From positions 1 to 32,043 of the forward strand of contig LDXM01000030.1 of the NCBI GenBank assembly GCA_001443375.1: 32,043 nucleotides of DNA. Reading direction: 5' to 3'. The notes beneath the pieces are model-generated. The model was given only the letters and a program-made list of their open reading frames with translations. It was not told the DNA's origin and ran no database searches. This document shows positions 22,929 through 32,043 of the stretch, piece by piece. This stretch comes from Chloroflexi bacterium CSP1-4. Its GTDB lineage: Bacteria > Chloroflexota > Limnocylindria > Limnocylindrales > CSP1-4. Each line of letters begins with the position of its first letter. Positions within the stretch are counted from its first letter, which is position 1. Made by a program: the position numbers and the translations under genes.

Positions 22929-23101
22929 GGGACGCTCCTCGGTTCTGCGCCAGCCCCATCGCGGGCCGCGCCGGGATTTCCAGTGGCGCGCAGTATGCAC
23001 GCCATCACGGTTCGAGGGGAAGTACCCCGGTCCAGCCATCCGTTGCGGCCTGACAACGCCCCCGGGCCCCGGCCGCCCCGCCGCCTTTCTCTCCGGCAGG
23101 A

Positions 23102-23944
23102 TCAGGTGCGCTGCTCACCCTCGCGCAGGAACCGTTCGATCTCGGAGATGAGCTCGTCGCCGGACGGCAGGCGTGCCTCGTCGACCATCGCCTCCAACCG
23201 CTCGACGTAGGCGCGCGTCGACTGGTCGACCACGGCGGCCGCATCGAGACGCGCGGCCAGCTCGCGGGCCTCCTCGGGGAGCGAGCCGAGCGCCGGCTCT
23301 CGTCCGATGTGACGCCCGACGGCGCGGAGCAGCTCGATGGCCGCGGCGGGATACGGGCCGGCCACGTAGTGGGGCACCTGGGCGTAGTAGCCGATAGCCG
23401 CGATGCCGGCCCCCGAGACGGCGAGATCGAGCACCGAGATCGCCGCCGACGGCACGCGCAGCATGCCCGCGGGACCGGGCTGGACGTCGCCGCGCAGGAG
23501 GCCGGGTCGCGACGACGTGCCGAGGATGGGCACCGGTCGCGTGTGGGGGACCGCGGCGGGGATGGCGCCCAAGCTGATCCACTCGACCACGCCGAACCGC
23601 CGCCCGAGCTCGACCGCCGCGTCGGCCAGCTCCCGCCAGCGGTAGTCGGGTTCCGGGCCGGCCAACACGAGCACGTCCCGTCCGTCGCCGCCGTGTGCGC
23701 GCCGGACGGTCAGCTCCGGCCAGGTCAGGCTGGCCGGCTTGCCGTCGAGGATCTCGAGCGTCGGCCGGCGCGCCCGATAGTCGAACAGCTCGTCGGCGTC
23801 GAAGGTGGCCACGAGTTCGGCCCCCTCGACCAGCCGCGCCGCCGCGGTCGTAGAGGCCTGCCCAGCATCGACCCAGCCGTCGAAGGCGACGATCAGCGTC
23901 GGCGCGACGACCTCCGGGGCGTCCTCGAGGCGGTAGAGCGACAT
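23102..23944 (-). CDS. PAC2-family protein (proteasome-assembly-chaperone-like)
   Basis: Conserved bacterial PAC2 protein of 280 residues, related in sequence to eukaryotic proteasome assembly chaperones; its bacterial role is unknown. Typical segments are LIVAFDGWVDAGQASTTAA near residue 18, ELFDYRARRPTLEILDG, LAGPEPDYRWREL and VPHTRPVPILGTSS. A helical C-terminus (ERLEAMVDEARLPSGDELISE) fits the family. I start it at the second methionine (MSLYRLED); ATG at 23956 would add four residues, and neither has a clear ribosome binding site. It follows the VOC gene by about 45 bases and could be the last gene of that leftward group. No proteasome genes are in the window. Confidence 0.85.
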   Translation of the reverse strand: MSLYRLEDAPEVVAPTLIVAFDGWVDAGQASTTAAARLVEGAELVATFDADELFDYRARRPTLEILDGKPASLTWPELTVRRAHGGDGRDVLVLAGPEPDYRWRELADAAVELGRRFGVVEWISLGAIPAAVPHTRPVPILGTSSRPGLLRGDVQPGPAGMLRVPSAAISVLDLAVSGAGIAAIGYYAQVPHYVAGPYPAAAIELLRAVGRHIGREPALGSLPEEARELAARLDAAAVVDQSTRAYVERLEAMVDEARLPSGDELISEIERFLREGEQRT

Positions 23945-23989
23945 GCCCGGAAGCATAGGCCAGCTGCCGGGCGCGGCCCCGGCCGGCCG

Positions 23990-24421
23990 CTACTGGACGC
24001 AGAACTCGTTGCCCTCCGGGTCGTTCATGCGCACCCAGTACTCGCCGCGCTGCTCCATCGCGCCGCGCTCGTCGGTCGCGCCGAGCGCCTTGAGCCGGGC
24101 CACCTCGGCGTCCACGTGCGCCCGCCGCTCGTCGAGCGCGACCGAGTGACCTCCGCCCACGTTGAGGTCGAGGTGCAGGCGATTCTTGGCCACCTTCCCC
24201 TCCGGCACGCGCTGGAGGTAGACGCGCGGCCCGATGCCTTCGGGATCCTCCACGGCGTTGGCGTCGTTCCACCGTTCCTCGGGGATGCCTTCGGCGCGCG
24301 CCCAGTCGTCCCAGCTCGCGAAACCGTCGGGCGGCTCCGGGGTCCGGTAGTGGAGGGCCTCGGCCCAGAAGGCGCCCAGGCGCCGGGGGTCGGCGCAGTC
24401 GATCACGATCTGGATCTTCAT
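23990..24421 (-). CDS. VOC-superfamily (glyoxalase/dioxygenase fold) protein
   Basis: Single-domain protein of 143 residues in the VOC fold. It starts with MKIQIVIDCADPRRLGAFWAEAL, has KNRLHLDLNV in the middle and ends with WVRMNDPEGNEFCVQ, the usual two beta-alpha-beta modules of this DUF-type subgroup. Metal ligands of true glyoxalases are only partly matched (His in RLHLDL, Glu in GNEF), so substrate and activity are unknown. The ATG overlaps the preceding DUF2442 stop (ATGA), implying a shared transcript with the DUF4160-DUF2442 pair. Confidence 0.87.
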   Translation of the reverse strand: MKIQIVIDCADPRRLGAFWAEALHYRTPEPPDGFASWDDWARAEGIPEERWNDANAVEDPEGIGPRVYLQRVPEGKVAKNRLHLDLNVGGGHSVALDERRAHVDAEVARLKALGATDERGAMEQRGEYWVRMNDPEGNEFCVQ

Positions 24422-24777
24422 ACCCGGGATCGCCCGCGCCCTTGAGACGGAGCCGACACGCCCGCGTGGATCGTGAAACCGGCGAAGCGCGCAAGCTGCT
24501 CTTCTGACACGCCGAGAAGCTGGTTGACACCGATGTCCTCGTCGATCTCGGGCCAGTGGACGGACGTTCCGAACGCCTCGATGACGGCCTTGGAGCGCTG
24601 CCGGGGAGTCGCGGACGCGAGCCTGGGGAACGCGGCGAGCGGGGCGCCGAGGACGCGCCCGTTGGACAGCGTGACGTAGAGCCGGTCGTCGTCACACCGT
24701 ACTGCCACGGCAACGCCCAGCTCACTGGCGTCACGGTCCACAGAACGAGGTCCAGCGTTCGTGGAAGTCGGTCTCAT
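24418..24777 (-). CDS. DUF2442-family protein
   Basis: Small protein of 119 residues with a DUF2442 core of about 80: VAVRCDDDRLYVTLSNGRVL, then GAPLAAFPRLASATPRQRS and HWPEIDEDIGVNQLLG. DUF2442 genes commonly sit after DUF4160 genes in a two-gene unit sometimes proposed as toxin-antitoxin-like; this is not established. The ATG lies 46 bases inside the upstream DUF4160 frame. GTG at 24741 is a shorter alternative, and I see no strong ribosome binding site for either. The 25-residue tail beyond the domain (GVSAPSQGRGRSRV) is basic. Confidence 0.78.
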   Translation of the reverse strand: MRPTSTNAGPRSVDRDASELGVAVAVRCDDDRLYVTLSNGRVLGAPLAAFPRLASATPRQRSKAVIEAFGTSVHWPEIDEDIGVNQLLGVSEEQLARFAGFTIHAGVSAPSQGRGRSRV

Positions 24778-24967
24778 GGTTACTGACGATCTCCTCGATC
24801 TCGACCAGTCGACGACGATTGTAACCACGAGAGCTTGCCAGGCCCACGGGTAGCAACCACCACTCGGCGGCGCCGCCGTGGCCGATCACGTGCACATGCG
24901 GTCGTTCCAGACAGTCTCCGGCGATGATCCCGAATCGATAGCCTCGCTCGCGCAGCCAGGTCGGCAC
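24731..24967 (-). CDS. DUF4160-family protein
   Basis: Short protein of 78 residues with the DUF4160 signature: VPTWLRERGYRFGIIAGDC, PHVHVIGHGGAAEWWLLPV and GYNRRRLVEIEEIV. A GTG start at 24967 is preferred because GGAGG lies four bases upstream and the family normally begins here; a longer frame reaching back to 25153 has no homology. The gene overlaps DUF2442 by 47 bases, so the products are almost certainly made together. Function is unknown; the two histidines in PHVH are the family's most conserved feature. Confidence 0.8.
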   Translation of the reverse strand: MPTWLRERGYRFGIIAGDCLERPHVHVIGHGGAAEWWLLPVGLASSRGYNRRRLVEIEEIVSNHETDFHERWTSFCGP

Positions 24968-25176
24968 GGCGCCTCCGAGATCTGCTGGCGGGATCGGTCG
25001 ACCATGGTGCCGGGCAGCCCATCGCGGACGCTTATCTGAATGCACTGGCTGGCATCGCGGCGTGGATCGATGACCGCCGGCCAGGCGCGCCTGAGGCCGG
25101 GCCGGGTTCGTGTCCTGCGGGCTACCATGAGGGTCTGCCGCCTCGGACCCCATCCCCCTGCCCGGGAGACCCCCAC

Positions 25177-26835
25177 GTGATCGACGACGTCGATGCCCTG
25201 GCCGCCGAGTACCACGAGTTCCGCCTGCGGGTCCAGCCTACCTGGGCGCACCTCCAGGGCGACTACCGCTTCGCCGACCGCTTCGAGGATCTGACCCGCG
25301 CGGCCGAGGACAACCAGATCGACGAGGCGCGCGAGTTCGCCCGGCGGGCGGCCGCGATCGCCGCGGACGGCCTGGGCGCGCAGGAGCGGATCAGCCGCGA
25401 GATGATCGCCTGGGACGCCACCGTCCGCTCGGATCTCGCGTCATCGCGGCTGGCGGAGTTCGGCGCCGACCCGATCTTCGGGCCACAGGCGATGCTGCCG
25501 GTCCGAATCCCGAAGCTGTCGCTGCCTTCGGCGGAGGTTGCCGAGGCGATGACCGGCAAGTTCCGCGGGATCGCGGCGGTGTTCCGGGCGCTCGCCGATC
25601 GTCACCGGGAGGGGCTCGCCCGGGGCCGAACCCCGGCCGACTTCGCCGCCCGCCAGACCATCGGCCAGCTCGACGCCTGGCTCGTCCGGCCGCTCGCGGA
25701 CGACCCGCTGCTCGTCGTCGCCGAGCCAGTGGGAGTGGCCGACCGCGAGGCCTGGCTGGGAAGGCTTCGGCAGGTCATCGGCGCCGAGGTTCGGCCGGCG
25801 ATGTCGGTGTATCGCGACGTCCTGCGCGACGAGGTCCTGCCCCACGTCCGGCCGGACGAGCATTGCGGCCTGACCTGGCTGACGGACGGCGCCGAGGCCT
25901 ACGAGCGGGCGATCCGCCTCTACACGACCCTGCCGCTGTCGGCGCAGGAGATCCACGAGATCGGTCTGCGCCAGGTCGACTCGCTCGCCGGCGAGTACCG
26001 GGCGCTCGGTCCGGAGGTCATGGGCTCGGCGGACCTGGCCCATATCTTCGAGGGTCTCCGCTCGGATCCCGCGCTGCACCACACGAACGCCGAGGACGTC
26101 GTGGCCGCCTCGAAGGCCGCTCTGGCCAAGGCGAAGGCGGCCATGGGCGACTGGTTCGGGATCGTGCCCAAGGCCGACTGCGACGTCGAGGCGACCCCGA
26201 ACGGCGCGATCGCCTACTACTTCCCGCCAGCCAAGGACGGCAGCCGGGGCGGGGTCTTCTTCATGAACACGGCCGAGCCGTCCGAGTGGGGCCGCTATCA
26301 GATCGAGGCGACCGCCTACCACGAGGGGATCCCCGGCCACCACCTCCAGCTGGCGATCTCCGGTGAGCTCGAGACGATCCCCGAGTTCCGCAGGCGGGCG
26401 TTCATCGCCGCCTACGGGGAGGGCTGGGGCCTCTACACAGAACGGCTCGCCGACGAGATGGGCCTCTACTCCACCCCGCTCGACCGGATGGGGATGCTGT
26501 CGGCCGACTCGATGCGGGCCTGCCGGCTCGTCGTCGACACGGGGATGCACGCCTTCGGCTGGAGTCGCCGCCGGGCGATCGACTACATGCGGGAGAACTC
26601 GCCGATGCGCGAAGGCCAGATCAGCGCCGAGGTCGACCGTTACGCCGTCACGCCCGGCCAGGCCCTCGCCTACATGATCGGCCGGCTCGAGATCCAGCGC
26701 ATCCGCGCCGACGCGGAGGCCGCCCTGGGCGACCACTTCGACATCCGGGCGTTCCACGACACGGTCCTGGGATCCGGGCCGATGCCGCTCCCGACGCTCG
26801 ACCGGCTCGTCCGCGACTGGGTCTCCGCACGATGA
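25177..26835 (+). CDS. DUF885-family metallopeptidase-like protein
   Basis: Protein of 552 residues from the DUF885 family, which resembles zinc carboxypeptidases. The motif YHEGIPGHHLQ (residues 381-391) supplies His382, Glu383 and His388/His389, and AAYGEGWGLYTERLADEMG downstream supplies the expected glutamate. DRYAVTPGQALAYMIGRLEI near the C-terminus is a family hallmark. There is no signal peptide, unlike many relatives, so it should be cytoplasmic. The GTG start has GGGAG eight bases upstream; the 209 bases before it, shared with the divergent DUF4160 gene, hold no convincing promoter. Its stop overlaps the start of the lipoprotein gene (ATGA). Peptide substrates are likely but not shown. 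Confidence 0.9.
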   Translation: MIDDVDALAAEYHEFRLRVQPTWAHLQGDYRFADRFEDLTRAAEDNQIDEAREFARRAAAIAADGLGAQERISREMIAWDATVRSDLASSRLAEFGADPIFGPQAMLPVRIPKLSLPSAEVAEAMTGKFRGIAAVFRALADRHREGLARGRTPADFAARQTIGQLDAWLVRPLADDPLLVVAEPVGVADREAWLGRLRQVIGAEVRPAMSVYRDVLRDEVLPHVRPDEHCGLTWLTDGAEAYERAIRLYTTLPLSAQEIHEIGLRQVDSLAGEYRALGPEVMGSADLAHIFEGLRSDPALHHTNAEDVVAASKAALAKAKAAMGDWFGIVPKADCDVEATPNGAIAYYFPPAKDGSRGGVFFMNTAEPSEWGRYQIEATAYHEGIPGHHLQLAISGELETIPEFRRRAFIAAYGEGWGLYTERLADEMGLYSTPLDRMGMLSADSMRACRLVVDTGMHAFGWSRRRAIDYMRENSPMREGQISAEVDRYAVTPGQALAYMIGRLEIQRIRADAEAALGDHFDIRAFHDTVLGSGPMPLPTLDRLVRDWVSAR

Positions 26836-27704
26836 GACGGCTTGCGACGTGGTGTCTGGTCCTGTTCACGATCGTGGCCTGTGGCAAGGGCGCGCCGACG
26901 TCCACGCCCTCCACGCCGGCGGCCACGGCTTCGTCCGGTCCCCCGGTGCCGGTGACAGCGACCCCCACCCCGACTCCGGCCGGCACGACGGCCGTGAAGA
27001 TCTACCTGTTCGTGGGTGAACGCCTCGTCCCGGTCCAGCGTGAGGTCCCGTACACGCTGGCCGTTGGCCGTGCTGCGATCGAGCAGACGATCGCCGGGCC
27101 GAGCCCGGCCGAGAGGTCGGCCTTTCCGGGCCTGTCCACGAACATCCCGGCCGGTACGCTACTGCTCGGGCTCGAGATCGGGGACGGCCTGGCCACGGTC
27201 GATCTGTCGAGGAACTTCGAGTCGGGCGGCGGCAGCGCTTCCATGTTCGCCAGGCTGGCCCAGGTCGTCTTCGCGCTCACCCAGTTCCCGACCGTCGATC
27301 GGGTCGCGTTCGAGCTCGATGGCCTGCCCGTCACCGTCTTCTCCGGTGAGGGCATCGTTCTCGACCGGCCGTCGGTCCGAGCCGACTTCGAGTCCTTCCT
27401 CCCGGCGATCTTCGTCGACGGGCCGGCCTACGGCGCGACGCTCGACAACCCGGTGCGCATCACCGGCGTGGCGAACGTGTTCGAGGCCACGTTCCTGGTC
27501 GAGATCCGCGACGCCCTCGGGCAGACGCTCGTCCAGCGCCAGGTGATGGCGAGCTGCGGGACCGGCTGCTGGGGCACCTTCGACGTCACGATCCCGTATT
27601 CGGTCGGGTCGGTGCAGCAGGGCAGCCTCCACGTCTACGACCTCTCGCCGAGGGATGGCAGCATCGAGAACCTCAGCAGCTACCCGGTGCTGCTCGTGCC
27701 GTGA
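26832..27704 (+). CDS. Lipoprotein with GerMN and Gmad2 domains
   Basis: Membrane-anchored extracytoplasmic protein of 290 residues. The signal sequence ends in the lipobox IVAC with lipidated Cys17, followed by a Thr/Pro-rich linker (residues 20-50). The GerMN domain spans about 53-165 (KIYLFVGERLVPVQREVPY; AIEQTIAGPSPAE; LATVDLSRNFES) and Gmad2, an immunoglobulin-like domain, about 190-290 (NPVRITGVANVFEATFLVEI). The pair is known from spore germination proteins but is widespread in non-sporulating bacteria, where its role is unclear. Coupling to the DUF885 gene suggests a shared envelope or peptide function. Confidence 0.88.
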   Translation: MRRLATWCLVLFTIVACGKGAPTSTPSTPAATASSGPPVPVTATPTPTPAGTTAVKIYLFVGERLVPVQREVPYTLAVGRAAIEQTIAGPSPAERSAFPGLSTNIPAGTLLLGLEIGDGLATVDLSRNFESGGGSASMFARLAQVVFALTQFPTVDRVAFELDGLPVTVFSGEGIVLDRPSVRADFESFLPAIFVDGPAYGATLDNPVRITGVANVFEATFLVEIRDALGQTLVQRQVMASCGTGCWGTFDVTIPYSVGSVQQGSLHVYDLSPRDGSIENLSSYPVLLVP

Positions 27705-27752
27705 TCGGCCGCTGGCACATGGTCGCCTCACGGCTCTCCCTGCCCGAAGGGT

Positions 27753-28238
27753 ATGCTTCGATGCGAGATGGGTAACAAGCAGGCGCACCTTCCGGCGGGC
27801 ACCGAACTCCGACGCTGGGTCCGCCTGCGCCGGCGCTTCAACGCCCCACCGGAGCGGGTGTTCCGGGCCTGGGCCGATCCCGAGGAACTGGCCCGCTGGT
27901 TCCCCGAGCGGGTCGAGGGCGCGCTGGCGGTCGGGTCGCGCTCCGTGCTCGTGTGGCCGGACCGCCGCGTCTGGTGGGAGGTGACCCAGGCACACCCGAA
28001 CGGGAGCTTCGTCTTCCGCTGGCCGTGGCTCCCCGACGAGACGCTCATCACCGAGGTCCGCGTGATGATCAGCCCCGCGGGCTACGGAAGCCGGCTCGAG
28101 CTGGAGGACGGCCCGTTCCCGCTCGATGCCCCCGGCGGGATCGACGCCTGGGCGGAGGCCATCGAGGGCTGGAGCGAGGCCCTGGCGACGCTCCATGCCC
28201 ACCTGGACTTCAGCGTCGACCTGCGACCGCGAGGGTAG
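27753..28238 (+). CDS. SRPBCC/AHSA1-family protein
   Basis: Helix-grip (START-like) protein of 161 residues in the AHSA1 group. Typical segments are RRFNAPPERVFRAWADPEELARWF near the start, then WEVTQAHPNGSFVFRWPW and ISPAGYGSRLELEDG, and a C-terminal helix GIDAWAEAIEGWSEALATL. Such proteins bind hydrophobic ligands; the ligand here is unknown. Two starts compete: ATG 27753 with GAAGGG one base upstream, too close to act well, and ATG 27768 (MGNKQAHL). It ends 172 bases before dnaG. Confidence 0.82.
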   Translation: MLRCEMGNKQAHLPAGTELRRWVRLRRRFNAPPERVFRAWADPEELARWFPERVEGALAVGSRSVLVWPDRRVWWEVTQAHPNGSFVFRWPWLPDETLITEVRVMISPAGYGSRLELEDGPFPLDAPGGIDAWAEAIEGWSEALATLHAHLDFSVDLRPRG

Positions 28239-28264
28239 CCGGCTGCTGGGCCCCTGACACGTCA

Positions 28265-28281
28265 ATACCCCCCAGGGGTAT
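28265..28281. promoter_or_regulatory. CsoR/CstR-like palindrome upstream of dnaG
   Basis: Perfect arms ATACCCC (28265-28271) and GGGGTAT (28275-28281) flank CCA. The ATACCC...GGGTAT layout resembles operators of CsoR-family repressors, which sense copper, formaldehyde or, in CstR, persulfides. It sits 22 bases upstream of the dnaG -10-like box. No such repressor is encoded in the window, and as RNA it would form only a tight three-base loop. Confidence 0.4.
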
Positions 28282-28302
28282 CGCCGGCGGCCTGTCAAGT
28301 GG

Positions 28303-28358
28303 TACACTCTGGGCCCGAACGCCGTGTCAAGACTTGACACGGCCCTTCGTGCGTTCGG
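28303..28358 (+). promoter_or_regulatory. dnaG -10-like box and nested palindromic leader
   Basis: TACACT at 28303-28308 is a -10-like box, with no good -35 box upstream. Just past the predicted start lies a perfect 23-bp palindrome, with arms GCCGTGTCAAG (28321-28331) and CTTGACACGGC (28333-28343) around a single A. An outer pair CCGAACGC (28315-28322) and GCGTTCGG (28351-28358) encloses it. As RNA it could form a nine-pair stem with loop AGACT inside a second stem; as DNA it is a strong operator candidate. It lies 53-96 bases before the dnaG start codon. Confidence 0.5.
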
Positions 28359-28410
28359 CGCTGGGCGGCAGGGCCCGATGCGCTGACTGGCATCACCATC
28401 GGGAGTCGCG

Positions 28411-30354
28411 TTGTCCGCCGGCGTTGCCGCAACGATCAAGGAAAAGATCAACATCGTCGACTTCATCGGCGAGCAGGTGCCCCTCAAGAAGGCCGGTGCC
28501 AGCTACAAGGGACTGTGCCCCTTCCATGGGGAGAAGACGCCCAGCTTCGTGGTCACTCCCGGGCGCGAGACGTGGAAGTGCTTCGGCTGCGGCCTGGGCG
28601 GGGACGTCTTCAACTTCGTCATGCAGCGCGAGGGTGTGGACTTCCCCGAGGCGCTGCGCCGCCTGGCCGGGCGCACGGGCGTGGAGCTCGACGAGCGCAC
28701 CTCCCGCGAGGATGCCCAGCGCAAGCGCCTGCGCGACGTCCTGGAGGGCGCCATCGCCTTCTACCACGCTGCACTGACCAACCACAAGGTGGGCGAGCGC
28801 GCCCTGCGCTACCTCGGGGACCGCGGCTTCAGCGACGCCACGGTCGACACCTACCAGCTCGGCTACGCTCCCGACTCCTGGGACGCGATGACGAAGGCCC
28901 TGAAGTCGAAGCGCAACGCGACCGACGAGGAGCTGGAGGGCGCCGGCCTCGTCATCAGGGGCCGCCGCGACGGGGTCTACGACCGCTTCCGCGGCCGCGT
29001 CATCTTTCCCATCCGCGACGCCTCCGGCGGCGCGAGCGGGCTCGGCGGCCGCATCCTCGGCACGGAGGGCGAGGGCGCGGACCGCGGCCCGAAGTACCTC
29101 AACTCCCCGGCCACGCTCCTCTTCGACAAGAGCCGCACGCTCTACCTCATCGACCGCGCCAAGGGGCCCATGCGCAAGGCGCAGCAGGCGGTCATCGTCG
29201 AGGGCTACACGGACGCCCTGATGGCCCACCAGCACGGCTTCGAGACCGTCGTCGGCGGCCTGGGCACGGCGCTCACGGCGGGCCAGGTGGAGCTGGCCAC
29301 GCGCTACGCCCCCCGGATCGCGCTCGCCTACGACGTCGATCCGGCCGGTCAGGGCGCCGGCACGTTCGGGGCCACCGAGCTGACGGCGCTCATCGGCGAG
29401 ATCGAGCGCTCCGCCCACCGCGGCCGCCTCACGGACGTGAGCGTCGTGCGTCTCCCCGAGGGCAAGGACCCCGACGAAGTGATCCGCGAGGACCCCGCCG
29501 CCTGGCGCGCCGCCACCGAGGGGCCGCAGCCGATCATGGAGTACCTCATCGACATCCACGCCGCGCGCCACGACCCGAAGACGATCCAGGGCCGCGAGCG
29601 CCTCGTGGCCGCGGTCATGCCCACGCTGCGCGCCATCGTCGACCCGGTCCGGCGCGACGGCTACCTCCAGCTCCTGGCCCGCCGCTCGGGCGTCGAGGAG
29701 CGCGTCCTGCTCGAGAAGCTGCGCCAGCCCGCGGGTCTCGGGCCCGGCCGTCCCCGCGGGTCCGAGGGGGCCCACGCTGGCGGTCGGATCAACCTCGATG
29801 CCGTCCTCTCCAGCCCAGGCGCTCTCGACCCCCAGGCGGTCGCCCGCACCTTGGAGCCGGTCGAGACCACGCTGCTTCGGCTCCTCCTGACCAACCCCGC
29901 CTGGCAGCTCCGCGTGCGCGACCGGCTGCCACCCGAGGACCTCATCACGACGCCCGCCCGCGAGCTGTGGCGGGCCGTCCTCGCCGACCGCGACGGCGAT
30001 CCTGAGGGCGAGTTCACGCGCGATCGCTTCCTCGAGGCGCTCGACCCGACCCTGGGCGCCCTCGCCCGGACGATCTACGCCCGGTCCGATCCCGAGCCCG
30101 AGACGGAGGCGGTCCTGGAGCAGGCGCTCGAGCAGTGCCTGCTCAACCTCGAACGCCGCCGCCTCATCGACCTGTTCGACTTCAAGCGCGCCGAGCTGGC
30201 CGAGGCCGAAGCCTCCGGCGACGCCATCGTCCGCGACAGGATCCGGGGCCAGGTGCTCGAGCTGCAGCGCGAGCGTGCCGAGCTCGACCGTCGGCTCGAC
30301 GATGAAACCCTGCTTTCCAAGACCACCCGCCGCACCGCCGCATCGATCCCCTAG
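28411..30354 (+). CDS. dnaG: DNA primase
   Basis: Replicative primase of 647 residues that makes RNA primers at the replication fork. The CHC2 zinc ribbon is complete (Cys36, His39, Cys57, Cys60: [11 protein letters not shown]...[10 protein letters not shown]). The catalytic core follows, with the TOPRIM glutamate in [14 protein letters not shown] (about 265) and the metal-binding [10 protein letters not shown]. The C-terminal part is a helical helicase-binding region ending in [10 protein letters not shown]. The start is TTG with GGGAG five bases upstream. It ends 10 bases before rpoD, the classic dnaG-rpoD arrangement without rpsU in front. Confidence 0.95.
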   Translation: MSAGVAATIKEKINIVDFIGEQVPLKKAGASYKGLCPFHGEKTPSFVVTPGRETWKCFGCGLGGDVFNFVMQREGVDFPEALRRLAGRTGVELDERTSREDAQRKRLRDVLEGAIAFYHAALTNHKVGERALRYLGDRGFSDATVDTYQLGYAPDSWDAMTKALKSKRNATDEELEGAGLVIRGRRDGVYDRFRGRVIFPIRDASGGASGLGGRILGTEGEGADRGPKYLNSPATLLFDKSRTLYLIDRAKGPMRKAQQAVIVEGYTDALMAHQHGFETVVGGLGTALTAGQVELATRYAPRIALAYDVDPAGQGAGTFGATELTALIGEIERSAHRGRLTDVSVVRLPEGKDPDEVIREDPAAWRAATEGPQPIMEYLIDIHAARHDPKTIQGRERLVAAVMPTLRAIVDPVRRDGYLQLLARRSGVEERVLLEKLRQPAGLGPGRPRGSEGAHAGGRINLDAVLSSPGALDPQAVARTLEPVETTLLRLLLTNPAWQLRVRDRLPPEDLITTPARELWRAVLADRDGDPEGEFTRDRFLEALDPTLGALARTIYARSDPEPETEAVLEQALEQCLLNLERRRLIDLFDFKRAELAEAEASGDAIVRDRIRGQVLELQRERAELDRRLDDETLLSKTTRRTAASIP

Positions 30355-30364
30355 GAGGACCCTC

Positions 30365-32014
<1,650 letters not shown>

Positions 32015-32043
32015 GGGAGTCCGGGGTCCCGTGGCAGCTCGTC

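Noticed and set aside
27746-27761. Small hairpin CGAAG...CTTCG with a -10-like TATGCT at the AHSA1 start
   Set aside because: The five-base stem overlaps the putative start codon and has no -35 partner; too weak to annotate.

Overview
The window is GC-rich bacterial chromosome with dense, often overlapping genes. Its core is a sulfur-oxidation island (about 1-19.6 kb); conserved metabolic, small accessory and housekeeping genes follow. The high GC, the adjacent dnaG-rpoD pair with a long non-conserved region in the sigma factor, and the PAC2, DUF885 and GerMN/Gmad2 proteins fit a high-GC Gram-positive-like lineage. Chloroflexota is my first guess and Actinomycetota the second. This is inference from gene content, not from a marker phylogeny.

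Left arm (1-13,455, minus strand): thirteen genes in one direction with overlaps or short gaps, reading tusA - dsrE3 - shdrC1 - shdrB1 - shdrA - hyp - shdrC2B2 (fused) - metallophosphoesterase - sat - aprB - aprA - qmoA - qmoB, the last cut by the window edge. TusA and DsrE3 pass on sulfane sulfur. The sHdr complex is thought to oxidise it to sulfite. AprBA converts sulfite and AMP to APS, Sat makes ATP and sulfate from APS and pyrophosphate, and QmoAB (plus an unseen membrane partner) links the Apr electrons to quinone. The island therefore appears to encode cytoplasmic sulfur-to-sulfate oxidation in one transcription unit.

Control region (13,456-13,576): two sigma-70-like promoters overlap head-on, sharing -10 bases, and sit on a 36-bp quasi-palindrome centred on ATCGCGAT. 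This looks like one switch for both transcription units.

Right arm (13,577-19,644, plus strand): a fused iron-sulfur/NrfD-type membrane subunit (SoeBC-like), a cytoplasmic molybdopterin oxidoreductase (SoeA-like), an ArsR-family regulator, a small membrane protein and a TauE/SafE permease. This gives a second, AMP-independent sulfite-oxidation route, a candidate regulator and a likely anion (sulfite) exporter.

Remainder: a NAD-type malic enzyme on the minus strand, with a hairpin at its convergent junction with tauE; two small coupled genes of unknown role; a secreted matrixin-like protein whose first zinc histidine is glutamine; a PAC2 protein; a coupled DUF4160-DUF2442-VOC trio; a DUF885 metallopeptidase-like gene coupled to a GerMN/Gmad2 lipoprotein; an AHSA1/SRPBCC protein; and dnaG-rpoD. 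The 172-bp dnaG leader holds two strong palindromes. I found no rRNA, tRNA, CRISPR array, insertion sequence or integrase, and no gene-free stretch longer than about 210 bp.
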